In this document: positions 28,260 to 35,318 of the stretch, one piece after another | Layout of the letters: every line of letters starts with the position of its first letter | How positions within the stretch are numbered: position 1 is the stretch's first letter | NCBI GenBank assembly: GCA_031292255.1 | Contig: JARLHN010000034.1 | Coordinates: forward strand, 141,660-205,659 | Direction of reading: 5' to 3' | Origin: Oryzomonas sp. | Lineage (GTDB): Bacteria > Desulfobacterota > Desulfuromonadia > Geobacterales > Pseudopelobacteraceae | DNA: 64,000 nt | The notes under the pieces: model-generated | Told to the model about the DNA's origin: nothing | The model's input: only the letters and a program-made list of their open reading frames with translations | The model's database searches: none | Position numbers and translations under genes: made by a program

Positions 28260-28525
28260 AATAGTTTCCATCCGGAAACGGCCCTTTTCCGCCATAGCGG
28301 CGTAAATCTTCGCGTTTGCTTGTGACTTAGGCCGTTGGCCTCACCCTTCGGGCGCCTTCGCGGTCCAATTTAGCAGGCTAAATTGTGCGGCATACCCCCC
28401 TCCTATCCTTCTCCCAAGGGGGAAGGGATACCATTACCCTCTCCCGGAGGGAGAGGGTGGCCAAAAGCCGGGTGAGGGCCTTCGGGCAATCACTTGATTG
28501 CCTGATCATGACGAAAAAAAACTGA
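28260..28525. repeat. Family A mosaic repeat, copy A1 (interrupted)
   Basis: The left end is ATAGTTTCCATCCGGAAACGG. The body shares long identical runs with 41666-41873 and 53911-54155, for example CCTCACCCTTCGGGCGCC and TTCGCGGTCCAATTTAGCA. The sequence CAATCACTTGATTGCCTG resumes at 28487 after an interruption at 28397-28483. The right terminal repeat is lost. This element fills most of the space between the hybrid kinase and the rhodanese-YceI gene. Confidence 0.75.
28397..28483. repeat. Family D CCCTCTCCC palindrome nested inside family A copy
   Basis: This is a GC-rich piece with inner palindromes (TTCTCCCAAGGGGGAAGG and CCCTCTCCCGGAGGGAGAGGG). It takes the place of about 16 bases that are present at this point in copies A2 and A4, so it entered an existing family A element. 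Confidence 0.6.
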
Positions 28526-28684
28526 TTGACGGACCGCAACATGGCCATATAATTAAAATAAAGGCTCGAACCACACAGGCGAAAGTCTTTGGTAAGACAA
28601 CGGATTCATTTTCCTTCGCGTTAATTTCGTCTTTGCGGTCCAAATGCTTTTTCAGGTTTAATGGGTGAAAGGTGCGTGTTGACC

Positions 28685-29602
28685 ATGTTATCGAGTATCT
28701 CGGCGGGTGAATTGAAATCATTGCTGGATTCAGGCAGCCCTGTCTGCCTGATTGACGTGCTTCCTCCCGAATACTACGGGGAACGCCATATCCCCGGCGC
28801 ACAGAATGCGTGCGTATATGAGGTGGCGTTTCTGGAGAACCTGACAAACATCGTGAGCGACCGGGGTATGTCGTTGGTGCTGTATGGCGCCAGCGCCCGC
28901 TCACGGGAGGCCTCGGTTGCGGTGGAAAAACTGAGGCGTGCGGGGTACCGCGAGGTGCGTGAACTGGCCGGTGGTCTGGCGGCTTGGCAGGCGGCCGGAT
29001 ATGCGCTTGAGCTGGGCGAAGGCCGGGCTGTGGCGGAAATGGCCGTAAAGGATGGACAGTATACCGTCGATGGCGCTGCCAGCCGGCTGGAGTGGATGGG
29101 GCGCAACCTGAACGGCAGGCACTACGGCACCATAGCAGTGTCGGGGGGCGAGGTCGGTGTTAAAAAAGGGTTGCTGGCCGGCGGGAGCATTACCCTTGAC
29201 ATGAGTTCCATCGCAGACCTGGACCTGAAGGATGAGGGGTACAATCGCATGCTGGTCAGCCACCTTAAATCAGACGACTTTTTTGATGTGGCCAACTACC
29301 CCTCGGCGGTCTATGCCATTGATGGATCGGAACTCCTGCCGGAAGAGTCCGCCTGTTCTCTTGTCTACCAGGTGAAGGGCAGCCTCGAAATGAAAGGGGT
29401 GCGGAAGGATCTGCCGCTCACGGCCGAAGTCGTGCCCCAGCCGGACGGTCAGCTCAAGGCCAGGGTGTTGTGCGATCTTGACCGTACGCGCTGGGGTGTC
29501 CTTTACGGCTCGGGGAGATTTTTCGAGAAACTCGGCATGCATCTGGTGAACGAGATCGTAACCGTTGAACTCTTCCTGGCTGCCCGGCTTCGCCAGAGCT
29601 GA
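28685..29602 (+). CDS. Rhodanese-like domain fused to YceI-like domain
   Basis: The product has about 305 residues. Residues 1-110 form a rhodanese fold (SPVCLIDVLPPEYYGERHIPGA, GGLAAWQAAG) and residues about 120-300 a YceI-like beta-barrel (YTVDGAASRLEWMGRNLNG, HLKSDDFFDVANYPSAVY, GSLEMKGVRKDLPL). In the rhodanese active-site loop the usual Cys is replaced: the sequence is LVLYGASARS where YCASGxRS is expected. It should therefore not transfer sulfur. No signal peptide is visible, unlike most YceI proteins. The start is uncertain, with an in-frame ATG at 28661. The YceI part may bind an isoprenoid-like lipid; this comes from the family only. Confidence 0.85.
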   Translation: MLSSISAGELKSLLDSGSPVCLIDVLPPEYYGERHIPGAQNACVYEVAFLENLTNIVSDRGMSLVLYGASARSREASVAVEKLRRAGYREVRELAGGLAAWQAAGYALELGEGRAVAEMAVKDGQYTVDGAASRLEWMGRNLNGRHYGTIAVSGGEVGVKKGLLAGGSITLDMSSIADLDLKDEGYNRMLVSHLKSDDFFDVANYPSAVYAIDGSELLPEESACSLVYQVKGSLEMKGVRKDLPLTAEVVPQPDGQLKARVLCDLDRTRWGVLYGSGRFFEKLGMHLVNEIVTVELFLAARLRQS

Positions 29603-29647
29603 GCCTTCCGCACCCAATTACTTACGAGAAAAAGCATTTGCCATAGA

Positions 29648-29770
29648 GCCACAGTGCCACGGAGACAAATATTTCAAAGGGTTGGACTGTTTTGGGTGCT
29701 GGTTTCTCTTCATCATTCCGAATTTGAGAGTATTTGAAAAATTCAGTGATTTTCTCTGTGTCTCTGTGGC
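29648..29770. repeat. Family C element with GCCACGGAG-type terminal inverted repeats (copy 1)
   Basis: GCCACAGTGCCACGGAGA (29648-29665) faces TCTCTGTGTCTCTGTGGC (29753-29770); 16 of 18 bases pair. The element of about 123 nt fills the gap between the rhodanese-YceI gene and the end of priA, and no gene is seen inside it. Confidence 0.65.
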
Positions 29771-29806
29771 CGAATTGCCGATTTAGGTTCATCCCTCTGC
29801 AATCCG

Positions 29807-32047
29807 TCACATCATATCAACCGGATCGATATCGATATTTTCGCGGATGGCCGAAGCAGGCTTGCGGTTATGCTGCCAGGCAACGATCAAACGGCGCAGA
29901 TCATTGCGGGTGGGGGCTTTGAGCAGGATCTGGCGGCGGAAACGGCCCCGCAGTCGGTAGAGGGGCGCCGGGGCCGGCCCCAGGATCTCCACGCGCAGGC
30001 CCTTTTCCCGTTTCAGTTGCATCAGCAGCCGGACCATTGCGTCGGCATGCTCTTCCACCGGTTTTTCGGCTGTGCCGGAAAAGCCGAGGCAGGCGAGGAA
30101 GCTGAAGGGGGGGTAGCCTGCTTCGCGTCGGAATTCCAATTCCTGGCGGTAGAAGGCTTCGCTGTCATGCCGTACGGCGTACTTGATGGCGTAGTGGTCG
30201 CTGTTGAGCGCCTGGACGAACACCCGGCCGGGGACGTCTCCCCGTCCGGCGCGGCCGATGACCTGGGACAGGAGTTGAAAGGTGCGTTCGGCCGCGCGGA
30301 AATCGGGCATGCCCAGGCTGGCCTCGGCATTGACGACCCCTACAAGGGTCACGCCGGGGAAGTCGTGCCCCTTGGCGATCATCTGGGTCCCCACCAGAAT
30401 GTCGGCGCTGCCGTCGGACATGCGGGCCAGCAGGCGCTCGTGGCTCCCCTTGCCGCCGGTCGTGTCGCTGTCCATGCGCAGGATGCGCGCCTGGGGCAGG
30501 AGTTCGCGCAGGTCGTGCTCAAGCCGTTCGGTGCCGGCACCCAGTTCTTTCAACTCCTGGCAACCGCAGGTTGGACAGGTGCCGGGGGCGGGGATGGCGT
30601 AATCGCAGTAGTGGCAGACGCTCTGGCCGCGCTGGCGGTGGTAGGTCAGGGATACCGAGCAGTTGGGGCACGTCAGCGGCGTGCCGCACTCGGTGCACAC
30701 CAGATAGGTGGCAAAACCGCGCCGGTTGAGAAAGATGATGGCCTGCCCGCCGCCGGCCAGGGTCGCCTCCAGTGCCGGGGGCAGGAGTGGGCTGATGGCT
30801 GTGGCAACCCCTTTCATGGGGGCTAGTTCGACAGCGGGCATGGGGCGCTTTTCAACCCGTTCCGGCAGGGTCAGCAGCACCATCTTGCCGTGCTCCGCGG
30901 CATACATGCTGGTGATCAGCGGTGTTGCCGATCCGAGCAGGACCACGGCCCGCTCCATCCGCCCCCGCACCAGCGCCAGGTCGCGGGCGTTGTAACGCAG
31001 GCCGTCGGCCTGTTTGAAGGATGCCTCATGTTCCTCGTCAACGATGATGATGCCGATCCCGGTCAGGGGGGCGAAGATGGCCGAGCGGGCGCCGATGACG
31101 ATCCGGGCCTGGCCTCGCCTGATACGCCGCCATTCGTCGTAGCGCTCACCGTCGGAAAGGCCGCTGTGCAGGACGGCGATGCCGTGGCCGAAGCGGGCGC
31201 GGAAGCGCCGCACCAGTTGGGGGGTAAGCGCAATCTCCGGCACCAGTACCAGGGCGTTTTTATCCTGTTCAAGCGCGTGGGCGATGGCCTGGAGATAGAC
31301 CTCGGTCTTGCCGCTGCCGGTCACGCCGTGCAGCAGGAAGGGGGCAAAGGCGTGCCTGTCCAGCGCCGTGCACACGGCATCGAGGGCTGCCTGTTGGTGG
31401 AGTGAAAGAATCCGGGGGACATCCCGTTCCACAACGATGCCGCTGAACGGGTTGCGATAGACCTCCCGCGTATCGCCTGTCACGAGGCCCAATTCCGCCA
31501 GCCGCTTGAGCTGGGCTGAACAATGACCGAAACGCCGCCGCAGTTCGGCGGCCGGGACATCACCCCCCTCCCTGATCACCTCCAGGACGGCAGCCGCCTT
31601 GCTGCCCAGGTGGGGGGCGGGTTCACCCGGCGCCGCGGCGTGGAAGACGATCTCCGTTTTGATGGCCTTCCCGCCGCTGATGCTGGTGTCGGTCCGATCC
31701 GAGCCCTTGGGGGTCTGGATGTTTATGCCGGCAGGAAGCGCCGTTTTGAGGACTCCGCCGAGCGGATGCAGGTAGTAGTAGGCCACCCAGCGGAAGAACT
31801 CCAACTCGTTGTCCGTCCAGAGCGGGTCCGGGTCGAGCACCTCGATGATCTCTTTCAACTCGTGGGGTGGCGTTTCCGTGACATCTCCCAGGATATAGCC
31901 GGTCAACCTGCGGCGGCCGAAGGGAACGAAGGCACGCCGCCCGGCAAGGTCCTGCTGCTCCATCCCCCGGGGGACGAGGTAATGGAAGATGCGATCCAGG
32001 TGAAGCGGTATGGCAACTTCAATGATGCGGGGCTGATGGGTGGACAT
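29807..32047 (-). CDS. priA: Primosomal protein N' (PriA helicase)
   Basis: PriA restarts stalled replication forks by loading the replicative helicase. The 746 residues include the N-terminal DNA-binding region (RIIEVAIPLHLDRIFHYLVP), helicase motif I LHGVTGSGKTEVYL, motif II IIVDEEHEASFKQ, the zinc-binding cysteine cluster (VCTECGTPLTCPNC through TCPTCG, about residues 450-500), and C-terminal motifs (GTQMIAKGHDFPGVTLVGVV, SQVIGRAGRG). The length is normal. It lies downstream of the polyamine genes and a small ORF on the same strand, at about 90 bases from the latter. Confidence 0.96.
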   Translation of the reverse strand: MSTHQPRIIEVAIPLHLDRIFHYLVPRGMEQQDLAGRRAFVPFGRRRLTGYILGDVTETPPHELKEIIEVLDPDPLWTDNELEFFRWVAYYYLHPLGGVLKTALPAGINIQTPKGSDRTDTSISGGKAIKTEIVFHAAAPGEPAPHLGSKAAAVLEVIREGGDVPAAELRRRFGHCSAQLKRLAELGLVTGDTREVYRNPFSGIVVERDVPRILSLHQQAALDAVCTALDRHAFAPFLLHGVTGSGKTEVYLQAIAHALEQDKNALVLVPEIALTPQLVRRFRARFGHGIAVLHSGLSDGERYDEWRRIRRGQARIVIGARSAIFAPLTGIGIIIVDEEHEASFKQADGLRYNARDLALVRGRMERAVVLLGSATPLITSMYAAEHGKMVLLTLPERVEKRPMPAVELAPMKGVATAISPLLPPALEATLAGGGQAIIFLNRRGFATYLVCTECGTPLTCPNCSVSLTYHRQRGQSVCHYCDYAIPAPGTCPTCGCQELKELGAGTERLEHDLRELLPQARILRMDSDTTGGKGSHERLLARMSDGSADILVGTQMIAKGHDFPGVTLVGVVNAEASLGMPDFRAAERTFQLLSQVIGRAGRGDVPGRVFVQALNSDHYAIKYAVRHDSEAFYRQELEFRREAGYPPFSFLACLGFSGTAEKPVEEHADAMVRLLMQLKREKGLRVEILGPAPAPLYRLRGRFRRQILLKAPTRNDLRRLIVAWQHNRKPASAIRENIDIDPVDMM

Positions 32048-32136
32048 GGGATGGTGATATCAGAGCACCGGCACGAAGTAAAGCCCAGAAAAGCGAAAGA
32101 GGAAAGGGGCGGGGCGGGAACGGGGTTCCCGGAGGA

Positions 32137-32346
32137 CTACCAGTATTTCTTGGGGGGCTCGGTTTTCCCCATCAAGCGGATCTCACCGTCAATGACCTTG
32201 AACATGTCGCCGATCTCGGTGGTCCACTCGTCCCCTTCCTCCACGGGATTGGGGAATGAACGCTGGCCGAGGAACATCTCCTTGTCGCCCACATACCCGT
32301 ACCATTCCAGCGCGCCGGTCATCCATATTTTCGTTTTCAGTTCCAT
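32137..32346 (-). CDS. Small conserved hypothetical protein, 69 residues
   Basis: This short acidic protein is rich in Trp, Gly and Glu (IWMTGALEWYGYVGDKEMF, EWTTEIGDMFKVIDGEIR) with no TM helix or signal peptide. GAGG is 8 bases before the ATG. Codon use looks like the neighbouring genes. Function is not known. It lies between nspC and priA, after a family C repeat. Confidence 0.55.
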   Translation of the reverse strand: MELKTKIWMTGALEWYGYVGDKEMFLGQRSFPNPVEEGDEWTTEIGDMFKVIDGEIRLMGKTEPPKKYW

Positions 32347-32375
32347 GCGGATACCTCGTAAAGATTAGAGTTTGA

Positions 32376-32527
32376 TTTGCCACGGAGGCACGGGGAGAAA
32401 CCAAAACAAGAGTTATCTTGATTAGCGCTCCTCTTCCGCCATATTGTTCCCCCCTTTGAAAAAGGGGGACTTGATCGTTAGCGGAAGATCTGCGGTTTTC
32501 TCCGTGTCTGCGGGTCTCTGTGGCAAA
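32376..32527. repeat. Family C element with GCCACGGAG-type terminal inverted repeats (copy 2)
   Basis: TTTGCCACGGAGGCACGG (from 32376) faces CCGTGTCTGCGGGTCTCTGTGGCAAA, which ends at 32527. The interior carries CTTCCGC/GCGGAAG arms and a CCCCCCTTTGAAAAAGGGGG hairpin of the family D type at about 32447-32471. The element lies directly after nspC on the transcript. Confidence 0.65.
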
Positions 32528-32538
32528 AATGATGCGGT

Positions 32539-33693
32539 TTATGAAAGCCGTGCCTTGAAATCCTCGTAGCCGAAGCTGCGCATCACGTTCAACTGGCCTG
32601 TTTGAGGCTCAAAGGTGCATATGGCCGGGTGCTGGATACCGTTGAAGGTGGTGGTCTTGACCATGGTGTAGTGGGCCATGTCCAGGAAGGCCAGCCGGTC
32701 GCCCGTTTTCAGCGGTTGGTCGAAGGACCAGTCGCCGATGATGTCCCCCGCCAGGCAGGAGGGGCCGCCCAGGCGGTAGGTATGGGCCTTGTCTCCGGGA
32801 TCAAAGCCGTCCTTGATGCCGGGACGATAAGGCATCTCCAGGATGTCCGGCATGTGGCAGGTGGCCGAGACGTCCAGGATGGCGATGTCCAGTTCATTAT
32901 GCACCACGTCCAGCACCTCGCCCACCAGGATGCCGGTGCCGATGGCGATGGCCTCGCCCGGCTCCAGGTAAACCTCGATTTGGTACTTCTCGCGGAAATA
33001 CTTTACCAGTTTCACCAGGCCATCGATGTCGTATCCCTCGCGGGTGATGTGGTGGCCACCCCCCAGGTTGAGCCACTTCATGGCTGGCAGGAACTCGCCG
33101 AACTTCTCCTCAAACGCCTGTGCGGTCCGCTCCAACGGCTCGAACAGCTGCTCGCAGAGGGTATGGAAGTGCAGTCCCTCCACCCCTTCCAGCGACCGGC
33201 CGTCAAACTCCCTCCGTGGGATGCCCAGCCGAGAGGCCGGGGCACAGGGGTCGTACATGGCGGTGTGTCCCTCGGAATGCTCGGGATTGACCCGCAGGCC
33301 GATGGAGACGCGTCCCTTTTCCTTTTCCCACAGCGGCCGGAAACGTTCCAACTGGTTGAAGGAATTGAAGACCAAGTGGTTGGATATGGGCAGCAACTCC
33401 GTCACGTCGCTCTCCTTGAAGGCTGCGGAGAAGCTGTGCACCTCGCGCCCGAATTCCTCCCTGCCCAGGCGGGCCTCCCAGGGGGAACTGGCGCAGACCC
33501 CCTGCAGGGTCTCGCGGATGATGGGGAAGACGCTCCACATGGCAAAGGCCTTCAACGCCATGAGAATCCTGGCGCCGCTACGCTTCTGGACCTCATCCAG
33601 GATGGCAAGGTTATGGCGCAGCCTGCCCAGGTCCACCACGTAGGCAGGGGAGGGGGCGAGTTCAAGGATTTTGTCGATATCGATACCGGTCAA
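32539..33693 (-). CDS. nspC: Carboxynorspermidine/carboxyspermidine decarboxylase
   Basis: This PLP enzyme of the alanine racemase-fold decarboxylase group has 384 residues and converts carboxyspermidine to spermidine (or carboxynorspermidine to norspermidine). Visible motifs are SPAYVVDLGRLRHNL, the PLP lysine in ARILMALKAFAMWS, HFHTLCEQ, WLNLGGGHHITREGYD, YLEPGEAI, and the C-terminal substrate-binding segments ILDVSATCHMPDILEMPYRP and GGPSCLAGDIIGDW. It is transcribed after the carboxynorspermidine synthase gene at 33891-35087, completing a two-step route from putrescine. Confidence 0.95.
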   Translation of the reverse strand: MTGIDIDKILELAPSPAYVVDLGRLRHNLAILDEVQKRSGARILMALKAFAMWSVFPIIRETLQGVCASSPWEARLGREEFGREVHSFSAAFKESDVTELLPISNHLVFNSFNQLERFRPLWEKEKGRVSIGLRVNPEHSEGHTAMYDPCAPASRLGIPRREFDGRSLEGVEGLHFHTLCEQLFEPLERTAQAFEEKFGEFLPAMKWLNLGGGHHITREGYDIDGLVKLVKYFREKYQIEVYLEPGEAIAIGTGILVGEVLDVVHNELDIAILDVSATCHMPDILEMPYRPGIKDGFDPGDKAHTYRLGGPSCLAGDIIGDWSFDQPLKTGDRLAFLDMAHYTMVKTTTFNGIQHPAICTFEPQTGQLNVMRSFGYEDFKARLS

Positions 33694-33771
33694 AGTTTTA
33701 ACCTTTTATTTGCCGTGGTCGCATTGAAGCTGAAAACGTCCTGTTGATGTAATGGCCAATCTTTCCAAAAG

Positions 33772-33889
33772 AAGCGTCAGATTTGCGATGATGACGGTGC
33801 CGGCGACGAGGAGGCGAAAGAGGCGTAGCAGCGCTACGTCGATGAGCCTCCGCAGGAACCGGCACCGTCAGGGCGCAAATATGGCGCTT
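33772..33889. repeat. Family B structured repeat, copy 1
   Basis: This element of 118 nt begins AAGCGTCAGATTTGCGATGA and ends CGCAAATATGGCGCTT, so its ends pair. The central palindrome is GGCGTAGCAGCGCTACGTCG. The reverse complement of 35111-35225 aligns along its whole length. It abuts the stop codon of the carboxynorspermidine synthase gene. Confidence 0.75.
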
Positions 33890-33890
33890 C

Positions 33891-35087
33891 TCACAGTTCC
33901 GGCCATTCGCCGCCATCGACGACGACCGTCGGCAGTCCCATGGGTCCCAGCACATCCAGGAACAGCTCCGGATCAAACTGCTCCATGTTCCAGACTCCTG
34001 GGCTGTGCCATTTGCCGGTCAGCATCATGATGGCGCCCACCACGGCCGGCACGCCGGTGGTGTAGCTGATGGCCTGGGACTTGACCTCCCTGTAGCATGC
34101 CTCGTGGTCGCAGATGTTGTAGATGTAGACCTGCTTGCGTTTACCGTCCTTGAGGCCGCGGGCGATAACGCCGATGCAGGTCTTGCCCTTGGTCAGCGGC
34201 CCCAGGGAGCCGGGGTCGGGCAGGAGGGCCTTGAGAAACTGGATCGGCACGATCTTCTGGCCGTTGTACTCCACCTCGTCGATGCGGGTCATGCCCACGT
34301 TTTGCAGCACTTCGAGGTGTTTCAGGTAGTTGTCCGAGAAAGTCATCCAAAACTGGGCTTTTTTGATGGTGGGTAGGTGCTTTACCAGCGACTCCATCTC
34401 CTCGTGGTAGAGGCGGTAGATGTTCATGGGGCCGATACCGTCGGGAAAGTCGAAGACCTGTTTGGTGGAGAGCGGCGGTGTCTCGACGAACCGGCCGTTC
34501 TCCCAATGGCGGCAGGTGGCGGTCACCTCGCGGATGTTGATCTCCGGGTTGAAGTTGGTGGCAAAGGGCTGGCCGTGGGAACCGGCGTTGGCGTCGATGA
34601 TGTCGATCTCCTGGACTTCGTCCAGATATTTTTTAGCCGCAAGGGCGGTGTAGACATTGGTCACGCCCGGATCGAAGCCGGAGCCGAGCAGGGCCATGAT
34701 CCCGGTCTGTTTGAAGCGCTCCTGATAGGCCCACTGCCAGGAGTATTCAAATCTGGCGGTGTCCAGTGGCTCGTAGTTGGCGGTGTCCAGGTAGTCTACG
34801 CCGGTCTCCAGGCAGGCGTCCATGATGTGCAGGTCCTGATAGGGCAGGGCAACGTTGATCACCAGCCTTGGCTGTTCCCGGCGGATCAGCGCCGCCAGTT
34901 CCGGCACGTTGTCGGCGTCCACCCGGGCGGTCGTGATCGGGGTTGCTATCTGGGCCGCTATGGCGTCGCATTTGGACAGGGTGCGGGAGGCCAGGGTAAT
35001 CTCGCTGAAGATGTCCCGGCGCTGGGCGCATTTGTGGGTCACAACCTGGCCGACACCGCCGGCGCCGATTATAAGGACTTTGCTCAT
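33891..35087 (-). CDS. Carboxynorspermidine/carboxyspermidine synthase (saccharopine dehydrogenase family)
   Basis: This NADPH-dependent enzyme of 398 residues condenses aspartate beta-semialdehyde with a diamine (putrescine or diaminopropane) to give the carboxy-polyamine. The Rossmann motif is MSKVLIIGAGGVGQVVTHK, followed by saccharopine dehydrogenase-family segments (LVINVALPYQDLHIMDACLE, DYLDTANYEP, LLGSGFDPGVTNVY) and the C-terminal GVPAVVGAIMML. Its neighbours speA and nspC identify it over lysine-pathway saccharopine dehydrogenases. The gene is bracketed by two inverted copies of a 115-118 nt repeat. AAGGAG lies before the ATG. Confidence 0.92.
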   Translation of the reverse strand: MSKVLIIGAGGVGQVVTHKCAQRRDIFSEITLASRTLSKCDAIAAQIATPITTARVDADNVPELAALIRREQPRLVINVALPYQDLHIMDACLETGVDYLDTANYEPLDTARFEYSWQWAYQERFKQTGIMALLGSGFDPGVTNVYTALAAKKYLDEVQEIDIIDANAGSHGQPFATNFNPEINIREVTATCRHWENGRFVETPPLSTKQVFDFPDGIGPMNIYRLYHEEMESLVKHLPTIKKAQFWMTFSDNYLKHLEVLQNVGMTRIDEVEYNGQKIVPIQFLKALLPDPGSLGPLTKGKTCIGVIARGLKDGKRKQVYIYNICDHEACYREVKSQAISYTTGVPAVVGAIMMLTGKWHSPGVWNMEQFDPELFLDVLGPMGLPTVVVDGGEWPEL

Positions 35088-35110
35088 GTAAAACTCCTTC
35101 CTGGGGTGGC

Positions 35111-35225
35111 AGCGTCATATTCGCGCCCTAACGACGCCGGTTCGTCTGCATGCTCCTCGACGTAGCGCTGCTACGCCTGCGGCCTGCTTCCTCGCCGTCG
35201 CCGTTATCATCGTGAATCTGACGCT
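35111..35225. repeat. Family B structured repeat, copy 2 (inverted)
   Basis: This is the inverted counterpart of 33772-33889, sharing the central GACGTAGCGCTGCTACGCC palindrome and the AGCGTCA ends. It lies between speA and the carboxynorspermidine synthase gene, just upstream of the latter. Confidence 0.75.
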
Positions 35226-35256
35226 GCGCAGTTTGGTGATATTCGCGCACAAGATA

Positions 35257-35291
35257 TTACGGGCATTCGCTGGCTTGCGCAATGCCCGTAA
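35257..35291 (-). terminator. Strong stem-loop after speA
   Basis: TTACGGGCATT (35257-35267) and AATGCCCGTAA (35281-35291) pair perfectly over 11 bp with a 13-nt loop, 28 bases past the speA stop on the minus strand. The T-run after it is poor (TATCTTGTG), so termination may be partial. Confidence 0.55.
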
Positions 35292-35318
35292 CAAAACTTT
35301 TACAAAACAAAAAAAACG

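Noticed and set aside
24611-28483. CCCCTC repeats as a CRISPR array
   Set aside because: The units are palindromic, few, widely spaced and flanked by no spacers of constant length or cas genes.
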